A DNA stretch of 5,777 nt from Actinomycetota bacterium (GCA_030837445.1 JAUPKM010000144.1:1-5777), one strand, 5' to 3'. Positions 1-5,535 are shown, numbered from the stretch's first letter. Translations and numbers: made by a program. The notes: generated from the letters alone by a model not told the origin.

Positions 1-122
1 AGGGCGGCGTGTTCACGTCCGACCTGATCGAGACCTACATCTCCTACAAGCGGGAGAACGAGATCCTGCCGATCCAGATCCGCCCTCACCCGTATGAGTT
101 CTCGCTGTACTACGACGTCTAG
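1..122 (+). CDS. glnA: Glutamine synthetase type I, C-terminal fragment
   Basis: This is the last 39 codons of a glutamine synthetase, the cytoplasmic enzyme joining ammonia to glutamate using ATP. The reading frame begins at base 3 and runs to a TAG stop at 120-122; the 5' part lies outside the window. The translated tail contains TSDLIETYISYKRENE followed by RPHPYEFSLYYDV, which matches the conserved C-terminus of bacterial type I (GlnA) enzymes, especially the actinobacterial form. The adenylylation and active-site regions are upstream and cannot be assessed. The gene appears intact at its end even though the neighbouring genes look like a mobile element, so if the element integrated here it either inserted after the stop or restored the last codons. 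No obvious U-tract terminator follows the stop, so the native terminator may have been displaced. Identification is firm; the choice of glnA1 over a paralogue is inferred. Confidence 0.93.
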   Translation, partial: GGVFTSDLIETYISYKRENEILPIQIRPHPYEFSLYYDV

Positions 123-169
123 AGCGGCTAACCCTTTCTAGCTGCATAAATGCGGCGAGAGCGGGCCGC
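123..169. other. Candidate attachment region (attL) with imperfect dyad between glnA and integrase
   Basis: The short gap between the glnA stop and the integrase stop is where a left attachment site would be expected, because tyrosine integrase genes usually sit next to att. It contains an imperfect dyad at 141-156 (GCTGCAT, AA, ATGCGGC; arms match at six of seven positions), which has the size and symmetry of an integrase core site but could also be a weak terminator for glnA. No second copy of this segment is visible in the window, so the core boundaries cannot be fixed. The call rests on location and symmetry only. Confidence 0.35.
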
Positions 170-191
170 CAGTCCGCAGTCAGTCCGCAGT
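170..191. repeat. Tandem 11-bp direct repeat, possible integrase arm sites
   Basis: The unit CAGTCCGCAGT occurs twice with no gap, at 170-180 and 181-191. The second copy covers part of the integrase stop codon (180-182, minus strand) and its last codons. Short direct repeats with a roughly one-turn period beside the attachment core are typical arm-type binding sites for the N-terminal domain of tyrosine integrases, which this integrase appears to have. The repeat itself is certain; the function is inferred. Confidence 0.5.
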
Positions 192-1331
192 AGCGGCAAG
201 CGAGTCCATCCGCGCGGTGATCACAACCCCGACCGCCGTGCGGGTGGACTCGTCTGCGTCCGGCCACAGATGGCCGTAGGTGTTGAGCGTGGTCGTCGCC
301 AGCGCGTGCCGCATGCGGGCCTGCACGGTTTTGATATCCGCACCGGAGGCGATCAGCAGCGAGGCGAAGTAGTGCCGCAAATCGTGGAAGCTGAACTCCT
401 CGGGCAAGCCCTCGATCTCAGCCTTGGCTTCCCTCACCGCGCGTTCGATCAGCCACGGCCCGCACTTCTCGGTCCCGGGTCCGTTGGTCACCATCATGGT
501 GCCCGGGTACTTCTGCACCGACGCCGCGAGCATGAGCGCCAGGTCGTGGGGAACCGGAATTGGGGCCTCGCTGCCCTCTGTCTTGAGCGGGAGGTCCGGC
601 CACTGCAGTTTGGGATGCACGACGCCGTGCATGAAGTCGACATCCTCAACCCGCAGCCCGGCAGCCTCGGCGACGCGGAGACCGGCGAACGCGCCCAGGA
701 GGACCGCGACCTTCAGGTGATCGGGCACCGCGTCGTGTAGCGCCCACACCTGCGCGGTGGTGGCGACGTAAGGCTTGGACTTCCCCGCAGGCGGCGAGGT
801 CCGACTGGAGCACGGGTTACGACCGAGGATGCCGTCGCGCACGGCGTCGGTCAGGATTTGGGCCAGTCGTGAGTGCAGCGCGTAACGGTAGGAGTCCTTG
901 TACCCGGCCGTTTTCAGCTTCGCCTGCCATGCCTTGACGTCGGTCGGCGAAATCTCGCCGAGTTCGGTCTCGCCGAACTCCTCAAGAATGTGTTTAAGGT
1001 GCGTGCGGGCCTGGCGCACGGTGGACTTCCGATTGACCTCGTAGGCCGCGATCCAGCGGTCGCTGTAGGCCTGCACCGTCATGCGGGCATCGCGGGGTGC
1101 GACGTGGGTTCCGCCGACGACGGCGGCTGTCTGACCGTCGAGCCACGCCCGGGCCTTGGCCTTGAGCGCGAACGCCTTGCTGTGCTCGCGGCCCCGGCCG
1201 TCGACGTAGCGGGCACGCCACCGCAGGCCCCTGCCGTGGGCGCTGGACTCCTCCTTGAGCACGGTGCCGTCCGGTTGTTTCACGCTTTTGAACCAGCGGT
1301 CTTCGACGCCTGCCCTACGGTTGCGCTTCAC
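180..1331 (-). CDS. int: Tyrosine recombinase/integrase
   Basis: This 383-residue protein catalyses site-specific integration and, with an excisionase, excision of the element. It has the usual phage-integrase layout: an N-terminal arm-binding region (about residues 30-75, including RWRARYVDGRG), a SAM-like core-binding domain (about 84-175) and a C-terminal catalytic domain (about 185-360). All catalytic positions are visible: R219 in AGLRVAEA, K250 in LPLKTEG, H316 and R319 in FHDLRH, H342 in RMRHA, and nucleophile Y352 in NTYGHLW. Length is normal for actinobacterial integrases, so it is likely functional. The start is GTG at 1329-1331, overlapping the repressor stop as GTGA; no strong Shine-Dalgarno sequence is seen, so translation probably depends on coupling to the repressor. 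Its 3' end faces glnA and the candidate attachment region. The closest family cannot be named without a search. Confidence 0.93.
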   Translation of the reverse strand: MKRNRRAGVEDRWFKSVKQPDGTVLKEESSAHGRGLRWRARYVDGRGREHSKAFALKAKARAWLDGQTAAVVGGTHVAPRDARMTVQAYSDRWIAAYEVNRKSTVRQARTHLKHILEEFGETELGEISPTDVKAWQAKLKTAGYKDSYRYALHSRLAQILTDAVRDGILGRNPCSSRTSPPAGKSKPYVATTAQVWALHDAVPDHLKVAVLLGAFAGLRVAEAAGLRVEDVDFMHGVVHPKLQWPDLPLKTEGSEAPIPVPHDLALMLAASVQKYPGTMMVTNGPGTEKCGPWLIERAVREAKAEIEGLPEEFSFHDLRHYFASLLIASGADIKTVQARMRHALATTTLNTYGHLWPDADESTRTAVGVVITARMDSLAATAD

Positions 1332-2008
1332 CCTTGTGGCCCATACTTTGTCATCATCTTCTCTTTCAGTTCTGAAATCGTGTTCGTGGGTTTCGTCAGC
1401 CCCGTCACTGCCTCCAGCACCTCCAGAACGTCCTGCGGCAAATCCAAGGTCATCAGGACCTCCAGCGGGGTTTTCGGCACGTCCAACTCCATCAGTGCCT
1501 CCTTGGCAAGCGACGGCGTGCCGTCCTCGCGCCGCAGAAGTTCGTCGGCGAGGTCCGCCAGCTTCAACAGGGCCACGGACGCCGGGAAAAGCTGCCAGCG
1601 CCAGGTGTAGTCGCCCACACGTCGGAGCATGTCGGCATGGTCGAACCCCTTCGGCATGTAGTCGAGCTGCTCTTGGATCGTTTCCATGGTCGCGCTTAGC
1701 GCCTGACCTGACTGCCGGGCGGTATCCCGCAGATGCCGGAGGGAGTAGCTCAGCTCATTGCGTCGGGTGCCTGGTTTGCGGCCGAGTAAAAAGTCCAGCG
1801 GCAATTCGAACAAGTCGGCGATCCCTGCTGCCTCGTTAATTCTTACCGACCGGTCACCAGCCTCGATCTTGGCGATGGTCGTCGCATGCATGGGGATGCC
1901 CTTGGCCTCCAACATCTGCGCCATGGCGAGCTGGGTCCAGCCCCGCTGGTCGCGCTCGGCCTTGACCAACTTGCCAAAACCCTGATCTATCCACTTCTGA
2001 CTTCCCAT
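1328..2008 (-). CDS. Cro/CI-type (XRE) helix-turn-helix repressor
   Basis: A 226-residue protein with an XRE helix-turn-helix at about residues 11-76 (GKLVKAERDQRGWTQ, then TTIAKIEAGDRSVR, ending FELPLDFLLGR). Proteins of this kind act as master repressors of prophages and satellites. The remaining 150 residues look mostly alpha-helical and match no domain I recognise; in particular there is no S24/LexA-type Ser-Lys peptidase signature, so SOS-triggered self-cleavage is unlikely and induction may need an antirepressor partner. ATG at 2006-2008 is preceded by AGAGAG (2019-2024, minus strand) at about 10 nt. The gene is transcribed away from the excisionase-like gene and overlaps the integrase start by 4 bp (GTGA), so repressor and integrase are probably co-expressed. 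The role as repressor of the divergent operon is inferred from fold and position. Confidence 0.85.
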   Translation of the reverse strand: MGSQKWIDQGFGKLVKAERDQRGWTQLAMAQMLEAKGIPMHATTIAKIEAGDRSVRINEAAGIADLFELPLDFLLGRKPGTRRNELSYSLRHLRDTARQSGQALSATMETIQEQLDYMPKGFDHADMLRRVGDYTWRWQLFPASVALLKLADLADELLRREDGTPSLAKEALMELDVPKTPLEVLMTLDLPQDVLEVLEAVTGLTKPTNTISELKEKMMTKYGPQG

Positions 2009-2018
2009 TTTCGCGAAA
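2009..2018. promoter_or_regulatory. Perfect 10-bp palindrome next to the repressor start
   Basis: TTTCGCGAAA is a perfect palindrome lying directly between the repressor's ribosome-binding site (2019-2024) and its ATG (2006-2008). It could be an operator for autorepression or, in the mRNA, affect ribosome access. I see only this one exact copy, so it is a candidate rather than an established operator. Confidence 0.35.
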
Positions 2019-2115
2019 CTCTCTGTTTTGGCTTGACCGACACGACCAGCGCGAGCGATGCTCTTCCCATGCTACCAAAATGGTTAGCTATCACTAAATT
2101 AGAAAGGAATCGCCC
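2009..2115. promoter_or_regulatory. Divergent control region between repressor and excisionase-like genes
   Basis: These 107 bp must carry the promoters for the leftward repressor-integrase operon and the rightward excisionase-primase operon. The stretch 2070-2105 is a clear AT-rich island in a GC-rich window. It contains a TANNNT-type minus-strand -10 candidate (TAGCAT, 2069-2074) and a plus-strand one (TAAATT, 2095-2100, rather close to the start codon); neither has a convincing -35 box. Small dyads are scattered through it: TTTCGCGAAA at 2009-2018, GAGC-GAT-GCTC at 2053-2063, ACCA-AAA-TGGT at 2074-2084, TTAG/CTAA at 2084-2097 and CTAAATTAG at 2094-2102. A lysogeny-type switch is expected here; which dyads are operators cannot be decided from sequence alone. 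Confidence 0.6.
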
Positions 2116-2298
2116 GTGGCAAGCGAAATTTTCGATGCGAGCGATCTGGAAGGTCGCACTGGTACCCCCGCCAGTACCTGGCGGTATTGGGCCAGCATCG
2201 GACAAGGCCCCGTGAGCTACAAACTCGGGAGGCGGCGCGTATGGGACCGCGTCGTTGTGGAGCAGTGGCTTGCCGAGCAGCAGGACGGTGCCAAGTGA
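2116..2298 (+). CDS. Excisionase/AlpA-like helix-turn-helix protein
   Basis: A 60-residue DNA-binding protein of the MerR-like HTH_17/AlpA-excisionase class. It covers a whole such domain: a first helix region (FDASDLEGRTGTP), a turn and second helix (ASTWRYWASIGQGP), the typical basic beta-hairpin (YKLGRRRVWDR) and a final helix (VVVEQWLAEQQ). Such proteins bend DNA at att sites to direct excision, or activate downstream genes. The start is GTG at 2116 with AAAGGA (2103-2108) at 7 nt; this is the only start with a good ribosome-binding site. The gene is divergent from the repressor and first in the rightward cassette, the position of xis/alpA in satellites and small prophages. Its stop overlaps the next start as TGATG. 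Excisionase versus transcriptional activator cannot be separated from sequence. Confidence 0.8.
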   Translation: MASEIFDASDLEGRTGTPASTWRYWASIGQGPVSYKLGRRRVWDRVVVEQWLAEQQDGAK

Positions 2299-2456
2299 TG
2301 TCGTGCAATCTGCGAACTCGGATGACGACGAAGATCGCGCCGTGCGGACCACACACCGACCAGGACGCCCGCAACAGGATCGACGACTGGGGCTTGGTGG
2401 TGCCCGACGGCGTTGTCGTCGGCGCGGTCACCGGCCGGATGGAGGTGATGGGGTGA
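2298..2456 (+). CDS. Small hypothetical protein (52 aa) in coupled cassette
   Basis: I do not recognise this protein. It starts with ATG at 2298-2300, overlapping the TGA of the excisionase-like gene, and ends with TGA at 2454-2456, overlapping the ATG of the primase-helicase. It has two cysteines (residues 3 and 16), a polar first half (DQDARNRIDDW) and a hydrophobic beta-like second half (GLVVPDGVVVGAVTG); there is no signal peptide or membrane segment. Evidence that it is real is positional: both junctions are TGATG overlaps, the pattern of translational coupling, and it exactly fills the space between two convincing genes. A weak AGGA lies at 2282-2285. Alternatively, the stretch may mainly be a translated link that carries ribosomes to the primase start. 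Confidence 0.55.
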   Translation: MSCNLRTRMTTKIAPCGPHTDQDARNRIDDWGLVVPDGVVVGAVTGRMEVMG

Positions 2457-2464
2457 TGGACCCC
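2450..2464. promoter_or_regulatory. Inverted repeat spanning the primase-helicase start codon
   Basis: GGGGT (2450-2454) and ACCCC (2460-2464) flank a 5-bp centre that contains the ATG (2456-2458). In mRNA this could form a small hairpin with the start codon in its loop, making primase translation depend on ribosomes arriving from the upstream gene. The arms also resemble the iteron core at 4795-4933 (GGGGT, six bases, ACCCC), so an operator role for the replication protein is possible. It is short and may be coincidental. Confidence 0.35.
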
Positions 2465-4801
2465 GTGGAAGCGAACGACCCCGGTGCTGATGACACCGAG
2501 GCCGTCCAGGGTGCTCTTGTTGAGGGAGCTAGCGACAACGATATCTCGCAGATGCGTTCGTCGGCAACGGGTTACGCCGACGCCTACGAGATGTATCTGG
2601 AGTTGGGCTGGCCGGGAGTTCTGCCGTTGAAGCCGGGCACGAAGTCGCCCCCGCCTGCGGGGTATACCGGCCGAGGTAGGCCGGACCCAACTCCGGAGCA
2701 AATGGCGGAATGGGCGCAGAGCAGCACCTACCGCAACGGCGGGTTGGGTCTGCGGCTTCCCGACATCGTGATCGGTATTGACGTCGACGCCTACGGTACG
2801 AAGACGGGTGCGGTCACCTTGGCAGAGACCGAAAAACGTTGGTGTCCTCTACCGCCGACGTTACGGTCGAGCAGCCGAGACGACGGGGTTTCGGGAATCA
2901 AGCTCTACCGGGTGCCGCCGGGTACGGAGCTGAAAGGTGTGATCACGTTCCCCGACCTGGGCATCGGCGGCATCGACATCATCCAGAACCACCACCGGTA
3001 CGCGGTCTGCGCACCGTCTATCCACCCGGAAGGCCGGGCCTACAAGTGGATCGACGAGCGGACCGGGGAGGAGGTGGCGCTTCCCTGTTCGCCTGACGAA
3101 CTGCCGCTATTGCCCTCGGTATGGCTGGAGGAAAACCGGGTCGACGCGACGCGCCCAAGAGCCGCCGGGGGCCAAGACGGCGGTGCCAGTGTGCGGTGCC
3201 CTGAGGGTCTACCCGCGTACGACGTGACCGAGGCCATGACCGCTGGGGAACCGTCCTCGAAGGTCGCCAACCGCTTGGCGTTTGCACTCCACGACCTGGA
3301 CCAAGGGACATCGCGCCACGACTCGATGCTGCGGCACACATTGGCCTTGCTGAGGTACGGGCAGGCCGGTGAATCCGGGGTCGACTTCGCGCTTCGCGCT
3401 CTGTATCGGCCGTTCGCTGATGCGGTCGGGTCTGACCGTCAGCGCGGTGAGGCTGAAGCCGAGGCTGAGTTCGTCAGGATGCTCACCAACGCGGGCAAGC
3501 TGCTGGCCGATAGGGGCTTGTCGGCCGCCGTCGAGGCCGAGGAGGCTGCCCGCGCTGAGGCCGCGTTCTGGGCGCAGCGTCCCATCCTGACGCATATCCG
3601 GCAGTTCGCGTCGGTGCGTCGGGCCAGCCCCTATGCGGCGTTGGGGGCGGTGCTTCGCCGGGCGATCACTCTGATTCCGCCGTCGGTGCAGTTGCCGCCT
3701 ACCGTGGGACACAACGCCTCGGCGAATCTGTACACGGCCAGCGTGGGCCGGTCGGGTCAGGGCAAGGACATCGCCAACGGGGTGGGGGCGTCCGCCGTCC
3801 GGTTCGTCAACCCGGACCGCAGCCCGATTGACGACCCGCCGTCGCCGGGTATCGGGTCCGGTGAGGGTCTTGCCCGCTACTTCCGGGGGCACGGCAATGG
3901 CGACGAACTGGTGCAGGTCGCGGCCAACGTCGAGGTGAACGAGGTCGGTACGGTGGCCGCTCTCGCCGACCGGAAGGGCGGCACCCTGGTCGGGGAGTTG
4001 CTCAAGGCGTTCACCGGCCAAGCCCTCGGCTTCACCAACGCGCAGCGGGCGACGACCACCCATATCCCCGCCCACAGCTATCGGCTTTGTGTGGGGATCA
4101 GTGCCCAGCCGGAAAACGCCGATTTCTTCCTCAAAAGGGAGAAGGACGGCCTACCTCAGCGGTTCCTCTGGTTGCCCTCCACCGACCCGTTCGCCCGCCC
4201 GCCCGGCGGGGAGCCGCCCGAAGAGCTGACCCCGACGGAGGTGGTGATCCCGGCTTTCCTCTCGGTCATCACCGGCCTGCCTCTCCTGATCGGGGTGCCG
4301 CAGTCCATACGGTCGGAAATCGAGGAGTTCCGATACCTGGTGCTCAAGGGTTCCGATGAAGTGGACCCGCTCGATGGCCACCTGATGCTCCTGCAGCTCA
4401 AGGTCGCTTTCGGTCTGGCCGTGCTCGACGAGCGCCGCGACATTAACGAGGTGGACTGGCGTATCGGTGGTCAGTTGATCGAGGTGTCCAACCGGGTGCG
4501 GGCCGAGATGAAGGCGGTAGTCCAGGACCGGTCCCGCCGGGCCAACAGTGCGCGGGCACATGAGCAGGCCGAGCGGCAGACCATCATCGACGACCGCCTC
4601 ACCGAGACGCGGCAACAACGGGTGGTCGGGGCTATCAAGCGCAAGCTTGACCGGGTGGGGCAGGCGACTCGACGAGAACTGCTGAAGGCCTGCACGCTGT
4701 CGCTCAGGGAGGAGTTTGAACTCGTCCTGGACGTGATGATCGACAACGGCGAGATCGTCCTGTGCTCGGGGGGCGAGAAGTACGAGCTGGCAGCGGGGTG
4801 A
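2456..4801 (+). CDS. Primase-helicase replication protein (Prim-Pol-like domain plus DUF3987-type ATPase)
   Basis: A 781-residue putative replication initiator. Residues about 38-200 resemble the bifunctional primase/polymerase (archaeo-eukaryotic primase) fold: metal-binding motif I is IGIDVDAY (D109, D111) and motif III is GGIDII (D174), followed by the family's APSIHPEGRAYKW. The usual motif II histidine appears replaced by K149 in SGIKLYRV. A helical linker leads to a DUF3987-like ATPase (about 390-690): Walker A GRSGQGKD at 431-438, a Walker B-like VEVNEVG at 492-498 and a possible arginine finger R569 in LPQRFLW. The last 60 residues (RATRRELL-type helix, then NGEIVLCSGGEKYELA) look like a winged helix for DNA binding. 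ATG at 2456 is chosen because it overlaps the preceding stop and has GGAGG at 2441-2445; an in-frame ATG at 2255 would overlap two upstream genes and adds an unlike, Arg-rich extension. The iteron cluster follows immediately. Priming and unwinding of the element's DNA is inferred. Confidence 0.88.
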   Translation: MDPVEANDPGADDTEAVQGALVEGASDNDISQMRSSATGYADAYEMYLELGWPGVLPLKPGTKSPPPAGYTGRGRPDPTPEQMAEWAQSSTYRNGGLGLRLPDIVIGIDVDAYGTKTGAVTLAETEKRWCPLPPTLRSSSRDDGVSGIKLYRVPPGTELKGVITFPDLGIGGIDIIQNHHRYAVCAPSIHPEGRAYKWIDERTGEEVALPCSPDELPLLPSVWLEENRVDATRPRAAGGQDGGASVRCPEGLPAYDVTEAMTAGEPSSKVANRLAFALHDLDQGTSRHDSMLRHTLALLRYGQAGESGVDFALRALYRPFADAVGSDRQRGEAEAEAEFVRMLTNAGKLLADRGLSAAVEAEEAARAEAAFWAQRPILTHIRQFASVRRASPYAALGAVLRRAITLIPPSVQLPPTVGHNASANLYTASVGRSGQGKDIANGVGASAVRFVNPDRSPIDDPPSPGIGSGEGLARYFRGHGNGDELVQVAANVEVNEVGTVAALADRKGGTLVGELLKAFTGQALGFTNAQRATTTHIPAHSYRLCVGISAQPENADFFLKREKDGLPQRFLWLPSTDPFARPPGGEPPEELTPTEVVIPAFLSVITGLPLLIGVPQSIRSEIEEFRYLVLKGSDEVDPLDGHLMLLQLKVAFGLAVLDERRDINEVDWRIGGQLIEVSNRVRAEMKAVVQDRSRRANSARAHEQAERQTIIDDRLTETRQQRVVGAIKRKLDRVGQATRRELLKACTLSLREEFELVLDVMIDNGEIVLCSGGEKYELAAG

Positions 4802-4811
4802 AGGGGTGATT

Positions 4812-4833
4812 GGTGGGGTCACATGACCCCACC
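4812..4833. repeat. Iteron palindrome, copy 1
   Basis: The core GTGGGGTCACATGACCCCAC (4813-4832) has 9-bp perfect arms around CA, extended to 10-bp arms by the flanking G and C. An identical core occurs 84 bp downstream. A further right-hand half site, TGACCCCACC, follows at 4835-4844. As RNA it could form an 8-bp GC-rich stem with an ACAT loop, but no U-tract follows. Confidence 0.85.
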
Positions 4834-4870
4834 ATGACCCCACCCCAGAAAGGAACGTTTGGCCAGCTAA

Positions 4871-4886
4871 AGCCCTATTTCGGGCT
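4871..4886. repeat. Small hairpin in the centre of the iteron cluster
   Basis: AGCCC (4871-4875) and GGGCT (4882-4886) are perfect 5-bp arms around the AT-rich loop TATTTC. CCAGC (4863-4867) and GCTGG (4884-4888) form a competing outer pairing. It lies in the least GC-rich part of the cluster, where strand opening or priming would be expected if this is an origin. It could equally be a weak terminator. Confidence 0.4.
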
Positions 4887-4896
4887 GGGGTCATCA

Positions 4897-4916
4897 GTGG
4901 GGTCACATGACCCCAC
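4897..4916. repeat. Iteron palindrome, copy 2
   Basis: This is base-for-base the same 20-bp palindrome as at 4813-4832. It is preceded by a same-strand half site (GGGGTCA, 4887-4893) 12 bp upstream, mirroring the trailing half site of copy 1. It ends four bases before the stop codon of the kfrA-like gene (4920-4922). Confidence 0.85.
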
Positions 4917-4919
4917 CGC

Positions 4920-5516
4920 CTACTCTGGGGTGAGGCTCCCGGTGCCCTTGGCGGTGACGGTGTCGAGGATTTCCCGCAAGGTCCGGGCCGTGGCCTGGGC
5001 CTCGGCGGCGGCCAGCTCGGCTTTATGGGCGGCCTCCCGGGCCTCGATGGCCTCGCGGGTGGCGGCTGCAGCAAGTCCGGCTTGCTGTTCGCGGGCGGCT
5101 TCGGCGGCATCCAGGCGTGCGGTGAGGTTGGCCACCTCTCGGCGCAACTGAGCCACTTCGTCCTCGGCGTCCTCGGCGCGGGAGGTGGCAGCGGCCAGTT
5201 CGGTGAGGGCGTCGGTCTCGGCTTGGATCAGGGCTGCCCGCTCGGCGGTGTCGGCTTCGGCGTGCTCGTCGCGGGCGGCGGCGACCGCTGCCGACCACAG
5301 CGGTAGGAGGACCCGCTCAAGCGCGTCGGCGGGAACCGGTGGGATGTCGCGGGTGGGTCGGTTGGTCCGCAACCACGCGCTGGCGGCGTCGGTGGAGACC
5401 TTGGCTCGTTCCCGAAGCGCCCGAACGGTCACCGCCTGGCCCTCGACACTCAGCGCGGCAAAGGCGTCGGCCAGCGCGGCAGCAGTGGTGGTGGTGGTGC
5501 TGCTCTTGGCGGCCAT
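4920..5516 (-). CDS. KfrA-like DNA-binding coiled-coil protein
   Basis: A 198-residue protein with the KfrA architecture: an N-terminal helix-turn-helix DNA-binding domain (about residues 12-75; ALADAFAALSVEGQAVTVRALRERAK, here split as ALADAFAALSVEG and VTVRALRERAK, then DAASAWLRTNRP) followed by a long Ala/Glu/Arg-rich coiled coil (about 78-185) and a short tail. KfrA proteins are known from plasmids, where they repress their own gene and support stable maintenance. Residues 5-11 are a Ser/Thr run encoded partly by five consecutive ACC/ACT codons. The ATG at 5514-5516 has AGGAG (5524-5528, minus strand) at 7 nt. The gene converges on the primase-helicase, and its 3' end lies inside the iteron-like cluster. 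A strong inverted repeat just upstream is the probable autoregulatory operator. It is shorter than classical plasmid KfrA (over 300 residues). Family assignment is good; its job in this element is unknown. Confidence 0.78.
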   Translation of the reverse strand: MAAKSSTTTTTAAALADAFAALSVEGQAVTVRALRERAKVSTDAASAWLRTNRPTRDIPPVPADALERVLLPLWSAAVAAARDEHAEADTAERAALIQAETDALTELAAATSRAEDAEDEVAQLRREVANLTARLDAAEAAREQQAGLAAAATREAIEAREAAHKAELAAAEAQATARTLREILDTVTAKGTGSLTPE

Positions 5517-5535
5517 TGAGGAACTCCTGACTGTA

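Larger units (their letters stand above)
4795..4933. other. Iteron-like cluster, candidate replication origin
   Basis: The heptamer GGGGTCA and its complement occur six times exactly: forward at 4815, 4887 and 4899, reverse (TGACCCC) at 4824, 4835 and 4908. One-mismatch copies GGGGTGA lie at 4795, 4803 and 4927. The left group (forward, reverse, reverse) and the right group (forward, forward, reverse) are mirror images around 4845-4886, which is about 48% A+T against roughly one third overall. Same-strand neighbours are 11 or 12 bp apart, near one helical turn, as expected for cooperative protein binding. The cluster sits just 3' of the primase-helicase, as in staphylococcal pathogenicity islands, whose origins consist of two iteron groups around an AT-rich core. 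A partition site, or a bidirectional terminator for the convergent genes, are alternatives. Confidence 0.6.

Noticed and set aside
873..1839. Long plus-strand open frames (873-1610 and 1255-1839)
   Set aside because: Both are antisense to the integrase and repressor, whose catalytic and HTH motifs are clear; no family resemblance is seen.
2255..2455. 67-residue N-terminal extension of the primase-helicase from an upstream in-frame ATG
   Set aside because: It overlaps both upstream genes in another frame, is Arg-rich and unlike the family, and the ATG at 2456 has a good GGAGG and a TGATG junction.
3209..4075. 288-codon minus-strand open frame
   Set aside because: It is antisense to the ATPase part of the primase-helicase, where recognisable motifs are on the plus strand.
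4227..4233. TGACCCC half site inside the primase-helicase gene
   Set aside because: A single heptamer in GC-rich coding DNA with no partner at helical spacing; probably chance.
4812..4916. CRISPR-like repeat array
   Set aside because: Only two full palindromes with irregular half sites and no uniform spacers; the pattern fits iterons or terminators.
4151..5110. 319-codon minus-strand open frame
   Set aside because: It lies antisense to the primase-helicase and out of frame with the kfrA-like gene; its proline/arginine/histidine-rich content is typical of a GC-rich shadow frame.
4810..5151. 113-codon plus-strand frame starting in the iteron cluster
   Set aside because: Its N-terminus is simply translated iteron sequence and the rest is antisense to the kfrA-like gene.
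5485..5499. Five GTG units near the kfrA-like start as a phase-variable repeat
   Set aside because: The unit is a triplet, so length changes would only alter the number of Thr residues, and it is short.
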